64,000 nucleotides of DNA from Gammaproteobacteria bacterium (GTDB lineage Bacteria; Pseudomonadota; Gammaproteobacteria; Steroidobacterales; GCA-2729495). Of the stretch, positions 1 to 9,126 are shown piece after piece. The position numbers were made by a program, and so were the translations under genes. Within the stretch, counting starts at the first letter, position 1. Every line of letters begins with the position of its first letter. The stretch covers positions 1 through 64,000 of the forward strand of contig JAUHYQ010000002.1 of NCBI GenBank assembly GCA_030426355.1, given 5' to 3'. The notes under the pieces were generated by a model that was given only the letters and a program-made list of their open reading frames with translations, had not been told where the DNA came from and did no database searches.

Positions 1-1
1 C

Positions 2-1768
2 CTGCGACAGCGGTGCGCCTATCCCGCGTTCTGGGTCTGGCGGCAGCTGGGACGCAGGGCACTGCGAGGCTTTCGCCGGCGCCTGCAGTCCGGCGCTGCG
101 GCGAACGATCAGGCCTTGATCAGCATCCTGACCGCGGCCCAAGACACCGACATTGGCCTCCGCTTCGGTTTTGCCAGTATGCTGGCGAAGGATGACCCCG
201 TGGCCGCGTTCCACCGGCGTGTGCCGGTGCGCGATTACAGTGATCACGCCGCCGATATTGAGGCAATTGCGAACGGCAAATCGGACGTACTGTTCGCCGG
301 TAGGCCGGGCATGTTTGTTGCTACTTCCGGCACCAGCAGCGATCCCAAATTATTGCCAACGAATTCGGCGCAGCAGCAACAGGCGTTGCGCCACATCGCC
401 CTGCTGACACCTGCGATGCGTTGGGAGGTGGCGCCGAAGCTGCGGCTGACTCAGCGCAGTATTAACCTGATGTTAGCGAGCAGCTCGACGAACAAGTTAC
501 CGGGCGGCATATTGCTGGGGATGTCGAGCGGCGGGGGGTTGCGCAAAGTCCTGGGTGCCGCGCCGTTCATCTGGACATCCCCCGCGGAAATTTTTGAATT
601 GCAGGATCACGCAACGGCGTTGTATCTGCACGCGTTGTTTGGATTGCGTGACGTGTCCGCCGGTTGTATCGAAGCCGTTTTCGGTACCCATATCGTCAGC
701 TGGGTCGCGATGCTGATCGCGCGTCAGGATGATCTTGTAAACGATCTCGCCAGTGGCACCGTCAATGTGTCGTTGCCGTTATCAGATGCCCAGCGCAGGA
801 AGCTGGATGCAGAGTTACAACCTGATATGGCGCGGGCGTCGCAGGTGCGTGACGCATTTGCGGCAGGCGAGAAAGGACTGTTAGCACGGCTGTGGCCGGA
901 GTTACGCGTGCTCAGTACCGCGGTAAGCGGTGGCTTTGCGGTGAGTTTGCCGAGATTGCGTTGGCTCGCCGGTGAGCAGGTGCACATCTGCGGCACCTGT
1001 TACGGTGCCACGGAATGCATGGTGGGTGTAAACCTGTGGCCCTCGCTGCATGAGCGCTATGCGTTGTCGCCCGGCGCTGCCTACTTTGAATTTTTGCCGC
1101 TGAACGATGTTGTATCGCTTCCGCTGACGCTTGCCGACGTGCGCGTGGGCGATTGCTATGAACTGGTGGTGACCACGTTCGCCGGACTTTATCGTTACCG
1201 CCTGGGCGACGTGGTGCGGATATGCGATCGCATCGGCGATACGCCGGTGTTCGAATTTGATCATCGGTTGGGGGATGTCATGGACCTGGTCGGCGAAAAA
1301 ACCACCCAGCAACATACCCAAACCGTTGTTGCCCTGTTGGCCGAGCAATGTTTCGGGTCTGCCGGCGCGATCAGCAATTACACGGTGGCCGGCGACTTTT
1401 CGGTGACGCCCTATCGTTACAGGGTGTATTTGGAGTTAGCCGACGAAGCGTTGGCGGAACGCGCCGATTGCGTCAGGCTGGCGGAGTTGTTCGATGCAGA
1501 GCTGCAACGTGTCAACCTGTCTTACCGCACTCTTGCACGCGCCAATCAGCGGCTGGGGCTGCCGGAAGTCCGCCTGGTTCGCCGGGGGACCTTTGCCCGC
1601 CTTGAGGAACAAAGTTTCCGCAGCAAGGCAGGCATCAGCCGCAATCAGATTAAAACGCCACGGGCCATAAAAGACCCGTCACAGATCAGCTTGCTGGATG
1701 AGCGCACACTCGCGATGTCCGGTCAGCGTCAAAATTCGCCTCAGACTTCGCCTGAGGCTGCGCCTTAA
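2..1768 (+). CDS. GH3-family acyl-acid amido synthetase-like protein (5' end cut by window)
   Basis: The reading frame is open from base 2, so the gene probably begins before the window; a TTG at 116 is the first in-frame conventional start but the residues upstream of it already resemble the N-terminal helix of GH3 proteins. GH3 enzymes are ANL-superfamily adenylating enzymes that join amino acids to small acyl acids. Visible hallmarks are the P-loop-like TSGTSSDPK (70-78 counted from the TTG), the YGATEC motif, and [12 protein letters not shown] in the C-terminal half. The C-terminal tail after the last conserved block is Gln/Ser/Pro rich. Its TAA stop overlaps the rpoD stop by four bases, so the two genes are convergent. 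Bacterial GH3 substrates are mostly unknown and none can be assigned here. Confidence 0.8.
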   Translation: MRQRCAYPAFWVWRQLGRRALRGFRRRLQSGAAANDQALISILTAAQDTDIGLRFGFASMLAKDDPVAAFHRRVPVRDYSDHAADIEAIANGKSDVLFAGRPGMFVATSGTSSDPKLLPTNSAQQQQALRHIALLTPAMRWEVAPKLRLTQRSINLMLASSSTNKLPGGILLGMSSGGGLRKVLGAAPFIWTSPAEIFELQDHATALYLHALFGLRDVSAGCIEAVFGTHIVSWVAMLIARQDDLVNDLASGTVNVSLPLSDAQRRKLDAELQPDMARASQVRDAFAAGEKGLLARLWPELRVLSTAVSGGFAVSLPRLRWLAGEQVHICGTCYGATECMVGVNLWPSLHERYALSPGAAYFEFLPLNDVVSLPLTLADVRVGDCYELVVTTFAGLYRYRLGDVVRICDRIGDTPVFEFDHRLGDVMDLVGEKTTQQHTQTVVALLAEQCFGSAGAISNYTVAGDFSVTPYRYRVYLELADEALAERADCVRLAELFDAELQRVNLSYRTLARANQRLGLPEVRLVRRGTFARLEEQSFRSKAGISRNQIKTPRAIKDPSQISLLDERTLAMSGQRQNSPQTSPEAAP

Positions 1769-3621
1769 TCTTCGCCGAGAAAACTCCGCAGCTGATCCGA
1801 ACGTGATGGATGGCGAAGTTTACGCAAGGCCTTGGCTTCGATCTGACGAATACGCTCACGAGTGACGTCAAACTGTTTGCCGACTTCCTCGAGGGTGTGA
1901 TCGGTATTCATCTCGATGCCGAAGCGCATGCGTAACACCTTGGCTTCCCGCGGTGTCAGGCCAGCGAGCACTTGCCCGGTTGATTCCTTGAGGCTGGATG
2001 CCGTTGCCGAATCAATCGGCGACGATACGGTCGTGTCTTCGATGAAATCGCCCAGATGGGAATCTTCGTCGTCACCAATGGGCGTTTCCATGGAAATCGG
2101 CTCTTTGGCAATCTTGAGTACCTTGCGCACCTTGTCTTCCGACATTTCCATGCGCTCTGCCAGTTCTTCCGGCAGCGGCTCGCGACCCATTTCCTGCAGC
2201 ATCTGACGCGAAATGCGGTTCAGCTTGTTAATGGTTTCGATCATGTGCACCGGTATGCGAATAGTCCGAGCCTGATCCGCGATGGAGCGCGTGATGGCCT
2301 GGCGTATCCACCAGGTCGCGTAGGTAGAAAACTTGTAGCCACGACGGTATTCAAACTTGTCGACGGCCTTCATCAAGCCAATGTTGCCTTCCTGAATAAG
2401 GTCGAGGAACTGCAGGCCGCGGTTGGTGTATTTCTTGGCAATCGAAATGACCAGTCGCAAGTTGGCTTCAACCATTTCTTTCTTGGCGCGCCGTGCCTTC
2501 GCTTCGCCAATGGACATTTTGCGGTTCACGTCCTTAATTTGCGCGATGCTCATGCCGGTTTGTTCTTCGATGGCGATCAGCTTTTTCTGAGCCCGGACAA
2601 TTTCGGGCTTCATTTTTGCCAGGATGGACGAATATTTGCGCTTGGCGCGTATGTGCTTTTCTACCCAGTTGAGGTTGGTTTCATTCTTTGGAAAGCTGGC
2701 AATGAAGTCTTTCCGTGCCATGCCCGCATCGCGCACACAGATGATCATGATCTGTCTTTCGTGCTCGCGGATAGACTGGATGGTCGCACGCAGGTTGTTG
2801 CCCAGCGCATCAAACAATTTGGGCGCCAGTAACAGCTCAGCCACTTCGGCAGTGATCTTGGCCTGAGCGGTTTGATAGGCCTTGGATGTCCGACCGTCTT
2901 TTGCTGCCACGCTCAACATGCGCTTATGGCGGCGCGACAACGATTTCATGCGCTGATCAGCTTCGGCCGGATCGGGGCCGGTGTCTTCCGCTTTTTCGGC
3001 GTCTTTCTCTTCCTGAGTTTTGGCGTTCGGCTGTGCGATCACATCCGGGGCATTCGGGTCGGTAAAGCCTGTCAGGATATCGGATAGCCTGCCTTCGCCG
3101 GCTTTAACGGCTTCGTAGGCTTCGAACATGTAATCAAAAGTGGGCGGGAACAAGGTCAACGCGGCCTTAACCTGGTTGAGGCCTTTTTCAATTCGTTTGG
3201 CGATCCGGATCTCGCCTTCCCGAGTAAGCAACTCGACGGTTCCCATTTCGCGCATATACATACGCACCGGATCGGTTGTGCGACCAAACTCGGAATCGAC
3301 GGTGGCAATAGCTTCTTCGGCTTCGCCTGCGGTGTCTTCATCGGTAACGGCGTTATCGGAAAGGACCAGTGAATCGGCATCGGGGGCTTTTTCGTATACC
3401 GTGATGCCCATGTCGTTAATCATGTTAACGATGTCTTCGATCTGTTCCGGATCGACGATATCGTTCGGCAAGTGATCGTTAACTTCGGTATAGGTCAGGT
3501 AGCCCTGTTCCTTACCACGCGCAATCAGCATTTTTAACTGAGATTTCTGCGATTTCTGCGACTCATTGGACTTCGCGGGTGCGGTCTTTTTCGCTGCAGC
3601 GGCTGTTTTTTGTGGTTTCAC
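1765..3621 (-). CDS. rpoD: RNA polymerase primary sigma factor RpoD (sigma-70)
   Basis: At 618 aa it matches the long sigma-70 of gammaproteobacteria (E. coli 613 aa), including an acidic non-conserved insert after region 1.2. Region 1.1 lies near residues 25-80, and [11 protein letters not shown] marks region 1.2. Region 2 shows the core-binding and -10 recognition stretch with [10 protein letters not shown], and region 4.2 ends in [20 protein letters not shown], the -35-binding helix. The start is GTG at 3621 with a GAGG ribosome site upstream. It is the last gene of the rpsU-yqeY-dnaG-rpoD macromolecular synthesis operon. A 117-base gap after dnaG contains a perfect TATAAT, so an internal promoter is likely. 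Its stop overlaps that of the convergent GH3 gene. Confidence 0.98.
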   Translation of the reverse strand: MKPQKTAAAAKKTAPAKSNESQKSQKSQLKMLIARGKEQGYLTYTEVNDHLPNDIVDPEQIEDIVNMINDMGITVYEKAPDADSLVLSDNAVTDEDTAGEAEEAIATVDSEFGRTTDPVRMYMREMGTVELLTREGEIRIAKRIEKGLNQVKAALTLFPPTFDYMFEAYEAVKAGEGRLSDILTGFTDPNAPDVIAQPNAKTQEEKDAEKAEDTGPDPAEADQRMKSLSRRHKRMLSVAAKDGRTSKAYQTAQAKITAEVAELLLAPKLFDALGNNLRATIQSIREHERQIMIICVRDAGMARKDFIASFPKNETNLNWVEKHIRAKRKYSSILAKMKPEIVRAQKKLIAIEEQTGMSIAQIKDVNRKMSIGEAKARRAKKEMVEANLRLVISIAKKYTNRGLQFLDLIQEGNIGLMKAVDKFEYRRGYKFSTYATWWIRQAITRSIADQARTIRIPVHMIETINKLNRISRQMLQEMGREPLPEELAERMEMSEDKVRKVLKIAKEPISMETPIGDDEDSHLGDFIEDTTVSSPIDSATASSLKESTGQVLAGLTPREAKVLRMRFGIEMNTDHTLEEVGKQFDVTRERIRQIEAKALRKLRHPSRSDQLRSFLGED

Positions 3622-3655
3622 TACGTCAGACCTCGGAGAACGACATAAACGGGCA

Positions 3656-3661
3656 ATTATA
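3656..3661 (-). promoter_or_regulatory. Candidate internal rpoD promoter (-10 hexamer)
   Basis: The minus strand reads a perfect TATAAT 35 bases before the rpoD GTG, inside the 117-base dnaG-rpoD spacer. No good -35 hexamer sits at 16-18 bases (closest GGTTAA). An internal rpoD promoter is expected from other gammaproteobacteria, but this one is only inferred. Confidence 0.4.
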
Positions 3662-3738
3662 CAAATCTGGCAAAATATTAACCAGCAAAGTTCCCTGCGT
3701 TTGGGGGTGCATTATGCCCGGAGTCAGGCCGCGGCGCC

Positions 3739-5511
3739 TCAGCTGCTGCGGCTGTGCAGCTCGGCCAGGCGGCTCTGCAGCCCCCGCATTTCCTGCTTTT
3801 CATCGGCCGAAAGCCCGAGCGCGGCTTTCCGGGTCAGGTCGGCAAAGCGTTTTTCCAGCTCCTGGCGCAGCACCGCCTCCAGAGTTTCCTGCAATTCCGC
3901 CTGCCAGTTTGAGTCCGGTTCAAGGTGCAGATCCGTGACCAGCAGGCTGGCCAGATGACTGCCGCCGTCGGGGTGGCTGGCAAACTCTTCTGCCAGCCGC
4001 GCTGATTTACTGCCGGGGTTTTCCTGCGCCGCTGCCAGCAGATCCGTCAGCAGTGCGATGCCGGGATTGGGTAAGTCGAACAAGCCGTCGGGGACCGTGA
4101 TCGTCGCAGCGGCCGACGGTTGTTGCAGCACCAGGCATACGGCGCGGCGTATCAGCGAGTTGCGGCCTTCGCCGGTTCGCACCCGTTGCTGCGGCGCTGG
4201 CATGCGATTACGCGTTGGTTGCGCATTGCCTGTGAGTAATTCGCCAAGGCGTTTGGCGCTTAACCCCACCTCGCCGGCCAGACGGTCCAGCAGCAAATCC
4301 CGAAAAACGCCTTCGGGAATGGCACCGATGAGCGGTCTGGCAAGTTCCGCCAGACGCGCCTGACCATCAAGACTGTTGAGATCCGTTTCAGCCTTGAGGT
4401 TGTCGATCAGGTACTCTGAAAGTGGCTGGCTGCCGGCCAGTCGCGCTTCAAATTCAGCGGCTCCACCCTCGCGCACCACCGAGTCCGGGTCTTCGCCGTC
4501 GGCGAGGAATAAGAATCGCACCTGACGACCCTCGCGCAATTCAGGCAGGGTGAGTTGCAGGGCGCGCCACGCAGCCTTGCGACCGGCTGCATCGCCATCA
4601 AAACAGAACACGATTTCGCGTGTGACCCGAAACAATCGCTGCAGATGCTCGGTGGTTGTGGCGGTGCCCAGCGTGGCCACAGCGTTGTGAATACCGTGGC
4701 AAGCCAGCGCAACAACGTCCATGTAACCTTCGACTACCAGCAAGCGCTCGGGATTGCGAATGGCCTGACGCGCTTCGTACAACCCATATAATTCGCGACC
4801 CTTATGAAACACCGGCGTTTCCGGCGAATTCAGGTATTTGGGTTCGGTGTTGTCCATAACCCGGCCGCCAAAGCCGACCACGCGCCCGCGGCTGTCGCGA
4901 ATCGGGAACATGATGCGGTCGCGGAAGCGGTCGTAGACGCGCTTGTCTTCGTTGCGTATCAGCAGGCCGGCCTTAAGCAGATTTTCGCGCCGGTCATCCG
5001 ATGTGCCGAGTTTTCTGAGCAAAAAGTCCCATCCCGCCGGTGCATAGCCCATGCCAAATTCGGCCGCTACGCGACCGTTCAGGCCGCGTTGCTTTAAGTA
5101 GTCCACCGCTGCGGGAGTGTCGCGCAACTGGTCACGAAACAAGTCAGCCGCTGCCGCGAGCAGGTCGAGCAGGGGTGCGCTGGGGGAGACGGGCGCTGCA
5201 TTGCCTGCATTTTCGCGCGGGACTTCCAGTCCGTAGAAAGAAGCCAGTTCTTCAATGGCTTCGACGAACTCCAGGCGATCGTGTTCCATCAGGAAGCCGA
5301 CGACGGTACCGTGAGCACCGCAACCAAAGCAGTGATAGAAACCTTTTTCCGGGCTGACGGTGAATGACGGCGTTTTTTCGCCATGAAACGGGCAACAGGC
5401 TTTGTATTCCCGGCCGGCTTTTTTTAACTGGATCCGGTTCGAAAGGATTTCGACGATATCCGCCCGGTCGACCAGATCGTTAATGAAATCCTGAGGTATG
5501 CGCCCTGCCAT
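3739..5511 (-). CDS. dnaG: DNA primase DnaG
   Basis: Makes the RNA primers for DNA replication and binds the replicative helicase. The N-terminal CHC2 zinc site is intact (C40, H43, C61, C64, in CPFH and FHCFGC-like context YHCFGC). The TOPRIM catalytic core shows VVEGYMDVVAL and the acidic FDGDAAGRKAA. The C-terminal third is the helicase-binding region, least conserved. Length 590 aa is typical. ATG start at 5511, eight bases after the yqeY stop, so the two are translationally close. Part of the rpsU-yqeY-dnaG-rpoD operon. Confidence 0.97.
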   Translation of the reverse strand: MAGRIPQDFINDLVDRADIVEILSNRIQLKKAGREYKACCPFHGEKTPSFTVSPEKGFYHCFGCGAHGTVVGFLMEHDRLEFVEAIEELASFYGLEVPRENAGNAAPVSPSAPLLDLLAAAADLFRDQLRDTPAAVDYLKQRGLNGRVAAEFGMGYAPAGWDFLLRKLGTSDDRRENLLKAGLLIRNEDKRVYDRFRDRIMFPIRDSRGRVVGFGGRVMDNTEPKYLNSPETPVFHKGRELYGLYEARQAIRNPERLLVVEGYMDVVALACHGIHNAVATLGTATTTEHLQRLFRVTREIVFCFDGDAAGRKAAWRALQLTLPELREGRQVRFLFLADGEDPDSVVREGGAAEFEARLAGSQPLSEYLIDNLKAETDLNSLDGQARLAELARPLIGAIPEGVFRDLLLDRLAGEVGLSAKRLGELLTGNAQPTRNRMPAPQQRVRTGEGRNSLIRRAVCLVLQQPSAAATITVPDGLFDLPNPGIALLTDLLAAAQENPGSKSARLAEEFASHPDGGSHLASLLVTDLHLEPDSNWQAELQETLEAVLRQELEKRFADLTRKAALGLSADEKQEMRGLQSRLAELHSRSS

Positions 5512-5519
5512 GCGGCATT

Positions 5520-5936
5520 CTAGGCAGACAGTCGGGCCTTGACCAGCGCGCTCAGCGTGCCCATGTCGGCGCGGCCCTGGGCTTTGGCCTTGATTGCGCC
5601 CATGACTTTGCCCATGTCCTGCATGCCGCTCGCACCCGAGGCGGCAATGGCCGCATCGACCAGTGCCGCGATTTCCTCTGCGGAGAGCTGTTCCGGCAAA
5701 TAGGTTTTCAGGATATCGGCTTCTTGCAGTTCTGCTGCGGCGCGATCCTGACGGTCGGCATCGGCGAACTGTTTGGCGGAGTCGTTGCGTTGTTTAACCA
5801 GCTTTTCGATAACAGCCAGCACGTCTTGATCCGAAAGTTCAGCTCGCGCTTCGATTTCGCGGGTTTGAATAGCCGCGAGCAGCATCCGTATTACACTGAG
5901 TTGCTGCTTATCGCCCGCCTTCATGGCGGCTTTCAT
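5520..5936 (-). CDS. yqeY: YqeY/GatB-YqeY domain protein
   Basis: Small all-helical protein related to the tail of GatB, the tRNA-dependent amidotransferase subunit; its role is not well settled. The C-terminal MQDMGKVMGAIKAKAQGRAD block is the family signature. From the ATG at 5936 the protein is 138 aa, but family members are about 148 aa and begin with an SLK..I..DMK motif. The same frame reads SLKTQIQSDMKAAMK upstream, preceded by CTG at 5966 and no ATG, GTG or TTG. The true start may therefore be the rare CTG at 5966, eight bases beyond the rpsU stop. Neither candidate has a clear ribosome site. Sits between rpsU and dnaG, as in many proteobacteria. Confidence 0.9.
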   Translation of the reverse strand: MKAAMKAGDKQQLSVIRMLLAAIQTREIEARAELSDQDVLAVIEKLVKQRNDSAKQFADADRQDRAAAELQEADILKTYLPEQLSAEEIAALVDAAIAASGASGMQDMGKVMGAIKAKAQGRADMGTLSALVKARLSA

Positions 5937-5974
5937 ATCGGACTGAATTTGTGTTTTAAGGCTCAGGGCTAAAA

Positions 5975-6190
5975 CTAGTAGAGTCGCTGACGGCGATTGG
6001 TTTCGCGGGAGGTTTTCTTGAGCTGGCGCTTAACAGCGGCTGCTTTTTTGCGCTTACGTTCCTGGGTTGGTTTTTCGTAGAACTCGCGACGACGAAGTTC
6101 TGACAGGATGCCGGCTTTTTCACAGGCGCGCTTGAAGCGTCGCAGGGCTGCGTCGAAATGCTCGTTTTCTCTGACTTTTACACTTGGCAA
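5975..6190 (-). CDS. rpsU: 30S ribosomal protein S21
   Basis: 71 aa, the usual length, with the highly conserved KVRENE..F..ALRRFKR..EKAG and [16 protein letters not shown] blocks and an RQRLY end. S21 sits near the anti-Shine-Dalgarno end of 16S rRNA and helps initiation. The start is TTG at 6190, placed by homology (MPSVKVREN) and by the AAGGA ribosome site nine bases upstream. First gene of the macromolecular synthesis operon, divergent from tsaD. Confidence 0.97.
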   Translation of the reverse strand: MPSVKVRENEHFDAALRRFKRACEKAGILSELRRREFYEKPTQERKRKKAAAVKRQLKKTSRETNRRQRLY

Positions 6191-6220
6191 AACGGGTGTT
6201 CCTTCTCCGGTGAGGGAGCG

Positions 6221-6244
6221 AAAAAAACCGGCTCATCCGCCGGC
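6221..6244 (-). terminator. Terminator-like hairpin in the rpsU leader
   Basis: On the minus strand GCCGGC, a six-base loop and GCCGGT form a short GC stem followed by seven T. It lies between the predicted rpsU promoter and the rpsU start, so it could act as an attenuator or simply a 5' stabilising stem. Its position only a few bases after the predicted transcription start argues against an ordinary terminator. Confidence 0.45.
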
Positions 6245-6253
6245 AGGCCGCGT

Positions 6254-6282
6254 AATATACCCTCGCAAGTGGCGGATTGCAA
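6254..6282 (-). promoter_or_regulatory. Predicted sigma-70 promoter of the rpsU-yqeY-dnaG-rpoD operon
   Basis: Minus strand: TTGCAA (6282-6277), 17-base spacer, TATATT (6259-6254). The transcription start would be near 6247, giving a leader of about 57 bases before the rpsU TTG. It lies just before the divergent tsaD start. Confidence 0.55.
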
Positions 6283-6295
6283 AGCACAGGAGCAT

Positions 6296-7342
6296 ATGCG
6301 TTTGAGGGTTCTGGGGATAGAAACCAGCTGTGACGAGACCGGTGTCGCTGTCTATGACGCAACGCAAGGTTTACTGGCTCACGAGGTCTACAGCCAGGTG
6401 AAGCTGCATGCGCGCTATGGCGGCGTGGTGCCCGAGCTGGCCTCGCGCGATCATGTGCGCAAGCTGCTGCCGCTGGTGCGGGCAACGCTGGACGAGGCCG
6501 GTCTGAGCCCCGCAGAGCTTGACGGTGTGGCTTATACGGCCGGTCCCGGGCTGATTGGTGCGTTGCTGGTGGGCAGTACCGTGGCGGAAGGTCTGGCCAT
6601 GGGCTGGGAGATTCCGGCGATCCCTGTGCATCATCTCGAGGCTCATCTGCTCGCTGCCATGCTCGAAGATCCCGCGCCGCAGTTTCCGTTTGTCGCCTTG
6701 CTGGTTTCCGGTGGCCACACCATGCTGGTCGACGTGGCGAGTCCGGGCTGTTACCGCGTGCTGGGTCAGACTCTGGATGACGCAGCGGGCGAGGCCTTCG
6801 ACAAAACCGCCAAACTGCTGGGATTGCCGTATCCCGGCGGCGCCGCATTGGCGCAGTTAGCCACGCGCGGTGCCAGCGGGCGTTTTGATTTTCCCCGCCC
6901 TATGTTGAAGAAACCGGGTCTGGATTTCAGTTTCAGCGGCCTGAAAACGGCGGTCATGATGGTGGTGCGGGAACGCGAGGCCAGCGCCGACGGCCTGACG
7001 GAATCTGATCGGGCCGACATTGCGAAAAGCTTTGAAGAGGCCGTGGTGGACACGCTGGTGGCAAAATCGATGCGGGCACTCAAAACGGCCGGTCGTGACG
7101 CATTGATAATTGCCGGGGGCGTGGGTGCCAACCGTTCGTTGCGTGACGTGTTGCGGCAGGAAGCTGCGGCGCGCGGTGCGCAGGTATTCTATCCGCGGCC
7201 CGAGTTGTGCACCGATAACGGCGCGATGGTCGCGTACGCCGGGTTGCTCAGATTGCAGGCGGGGCATGTTTCGGACGGCAACGTGCAGGCCCAGCCGCGC
7301 TGGGAGCTCGACAGTTTGATGCCGATGCGGGGAGTTGCTTAA
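6296..7342 (+). CDS. tsaD: tRNA N6-adenosine threonylcarbamoyltransferase TsaD
   Basis: Transfers the threonylcarbamoyl group from TC-AMP to A37 of ANN-decoding tRNAs, with TsaB and TsaE as partners. ASKHA-fold hallmarks: GIETSCDET at the N-terminus, metal ligands H113 and H117 in HHLEAH, LVSGGHT, and [12 protein letters not shown] near the end. The frame is open upstream to 6158, but the ATG at 6296 has a strong AGGAG site and begins with the family start [11 protein letters not shown], giving 348 aa. The stop is immediately followed by the folB GTG, and folK overlaps folB, so tsaD-folB-folK looks like one unit. Confidence 0.97.
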   Translation: MRLRVLGIETSCDETGVAVYDATQGLLAHEVYSQVKLHARYGGVVPELASRDHVRKLLPLVRATLDEAGLSPAELDGVAYTAGPGLIGALLVGSTVAEGLAMGWEIPAIPVHHLEAHLLAAMLEDPAPQFPFVALLVSGGHTMLVDVASPGCYRVLGQTLDDAAGEAFDKTAKLLGLPYPGGAALAQLATRGASGRFDFPRPMLKKPGLDFSFSGLKTAVMMVVREREASADGLTESDRADIAKSFEEAVVDTLVAKSMRALKTAGRDALIIAGGVGANRSLRDVLRQEAAARGAQVFYPRPELCTDNGAMVAYAGLLRLQAGHVSDGNVQAQPRWELDSLMPMRGVA

Positions 7343-7699
7343 GTGGATATTGTGTTTGTGCGTGAGCTGCGGTTTAAGACCGTGATCGGCTGCTGGGACT
7401 GGGAGCGGCAAATTGAACAGGAAGTCAGTATCGACCTTGATATGGCATGGGACACTCGTCCGGCTGCTGAAACAGAAGATCTGCAGCATGCGCTGGACTA
7501 CAAGGCGGTTTCCAAGCGTGTGATGGCTGTCGTGCGCGAGCGTCAGTTCGAACTGGTGGAGACTGCAGCGAACGAGGTGGCCGCGCTCATAATGAACGAG
7601 TTTTCGGTACCGTGGTTGCGGGTTGCGTTCAGTAAACCCCGCGCAGTGACAGGGTCCGCCGCCGTGGGCGTGGTGATTGAGCGGGGTCGTCGTGACTAG
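7343..7699 (+). CDS. folB: Dihydroneopterin aldolase FolB
   Basis: Folate pathway enzyme that splits 7,8-dihydroneopterin into 6-hydroxymethyl-dihydropterin and glycolaldehyde. The 118 aa protein starts MDIVFVRELRFKTVIGCWDWER, the typical FolB N-terminus, and has the usual DLQHALDYKAV block with the catalytic-region Tyr and the Lys near residue 100 (FSKPRAV). GTG start abuts the tsaD TAA. Followed by folK in the same operon. Confidence 0.95.
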   Translation: MDIVFVRELRFKTVIGCWDWERQIEQEVSIDLDMAWDTRPAAETEDLQHALDYKAVSKRVMAVVRERQFELVETAANEVAALIMNEFSVPWLRVAFSKPRAVTGSAAVGVVIERGRRD

Positions 7700-8198
7700 C
7701 GCGCTGCCGGCTGAAGTGGAAGTTTTTGTCAGTATTGGCAGTAATGTCCGGCCGCAAGAGAACCTGCGTCTGGCGCACGAAGAACTGTCGAACACCTACG
7801 GCGAGCTGCAAACTTCGCGTGTCTATCGCAGCGAAGCGGTCGGGTTTGAGGGTGACGATTTCCTGAACATGGTGGTGGGCTTTCATACCCGCGAAAAACC
7901 GCAGGCGTTGCTGGATCATATTGAAGAGTTGCATACGGCAGCGAAACGGGTACGCACGGATAACCGATTCAGTCCGCGTACTCTGGACATAGACTTGCTG
8001 TTATACGGGCAATTGGTCAATCAGCGGCTGAAAATCCCGCATCACGATATTGATCGTTACGCTTTTGTGGCCGGCCCGTTGGCCGAATTGGCGCCCGCGC
8101 TGGAGCACCCGGTCAGCGGTAAAACCATGGCAGAATTGTGGCGCGATTTTGATCGCTCGGCATGTCCACTCGAGTGTGTTGACATCGGGCTGAACTGA
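7692..8198 (+). CDS. folK: HPPK, 6-hydroxymethyl-dihydropterin pyrophosphokinase FolK
   Basis: Next folate step after FolB: transfers pyrophosphate from ATP to hydroxymethyl-dihydropterin. Signature R.DNRFSPRTLDIDLLLYG is complete, with the two Asp that bind magnesium; the N-terminus has FVSIGSNV. The chosen GTG at 7692 gives 168 aa and overlaps the folB stop; a TTG at 7677 is an alternative adding five residues. The gene ends about 20 bases before the convergent SDR gene. Confidence 0.94.
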   Translation: MTSALPAEVEVFVSIGSNVRPQENLRLAHEELSNTYGELQTSRVYRSEAVGFEGDDFLNMVVGFHTREKPQALLDHIEELHTAAKRVRTDNRFSPRTLDIDLLLYGQLVNQRLKIPHHDIDRYAFVAGPLAELAPALEHPVSGKTMAELWRDFDRSACPLECVDIGLN

Positions 8199-8217
8199 TA
8201 CGGATGAGTTAGCGTTT

Positions 8218-9003
8218 TTACCAGCCGATGCTGCGGCCACCGTCCACCGGAATAATCTGCCCCGTGATGTAGGGTGCATCCTTAACCAGAAACAACACCG
8301 TGCGCGCGATGTCGCCGGGCTCGCCCATGCGCGCCAGCGGAATTTGTCGCAGGATGGATTGTTCGGCCTGCTCGGACATGCCTTCTTCGGGCCACAGTAT
8401 GGCGCCGGGTGATACGCCGTTGACGCGGATGTCGGGCGCCAGATCCTTAGCCAGTGAGCGGGTCAGCATGGCCAGACCCGCTTTTGCCGGGCCGTAAACC
8501 GGGTGGTTTTTTAGCGGTCGCTGGGCGTGTATATCAATGATGTTGATGATCTGGCCGCCCGTGCGTCGCAGATGAGGCATCGCTGCCTGCGCCAGAAACA
8601 GCGGAGCTTTCAGATTGGTTCCCAGCAGATCGTCCCAATGCGCTTCGGTCACCTCGGCAAGCGGTGTCGGGTAAAAAGTTGACGCATTGTTAATCAGCAC
8701 ATCCAGTTGGCCGGTTTGCCGGACAATATCGTCAACAAAGTTTTTCAGGGTGGCGGTTTGGCGGAGATCGGCCTGCGCGACTATGGCCGAATTTCTGCGC
8801 GCGCTATTCATCGCCGCAACCAGGGCCTCTGCCTCGCCGGCCGAAGAACCGTAATGCACCGCAATATTCGCGCCGTGACCGTGCAGTGTGCGCGCAAGCG
8901 CGGCACCGATGCGTCGCGCGGCACCGGTAATGAGCACCCACTGGCCGCTCAGTGCAGGCCCATTGCGAGCGGACTCATCAAGTTCTGATTGCGAAGTGTT
9001 CAC
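8218..9003 (-). CDS. SDR oxidoreductase, pteridine-reductase-like
   Basis: A 261 aa classical short-chain dehydrogenase/reductase. The cofactor motif is TGAARRIGAALA; the Arg in TG.ARRIG is typical of pteridine reductases (FolM, PTR1) that prefer NADPH. NNAS is present, the active site has Y-x3-K (VYGPAKAG), and a C-terminal PVDGGRSIGW ends the protein. GTG start at 9003. Convergent with folB-folK, so a role in reducing dihydrofolate, dihydromonapterin or a related pterin fits the neighbourhood; the exact substrate is inferred. Confidence 0.85.
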   Translation of the reverse strand: MNTSQSELDESARNGPALSGQWVLITGAARRIGAALARTLHGHGANIAVHYGSSAGEAEALVAAMNSARRNSAIVAQADLRQTATLKNFVDDIVRQTGQLDVLINNASTFYPTPLAEVTEAHWDDLLGTNLKAPLFLAQAAMPHLRRTGGQIINIIDIHAQRPLKNHPVYGPAKAGLAMLTRSLAKDLAPDIRVNGVSPGAILWPEEGMSEQAEQSILRQIPLARMGEPGDIARTVLFLVKDAPYITGQIIPVDGGRSIGW

Positions 9004-9044
9004 GCCAGTAGGTTCTCCGATGAGGGCGACTTGCCGGTCAGTAT

Positions 9045-9065
9045 GCGACGGTTCGGTCCCGTCGC
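9045..9065. repeat. Inverted repeat in the SDR/midA divergent spacer
   Basis: GCGACGG and CCGTCGC are perfect 7-base arms around a 7-base loop. It lies between the divergent SDR and methyltransferase starts, with no T run on either side, so an operator or leader stem is more likely than a terminator. Confidence 0.35.
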
Positions 9066-9126
9066 AAGGCGTGTAAGATTAACTCAGCATGCAGCATTCA
9101 CCAATTCTTCCCTGTATCTCTAACCT

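Noticed and set aside
6158-6295. Upstream extension of tsaD
   Set aside because: Overlaps the rpsU start and lacks homology; the ATG at 6296 has a strong ribosome site and the family N-terminus.
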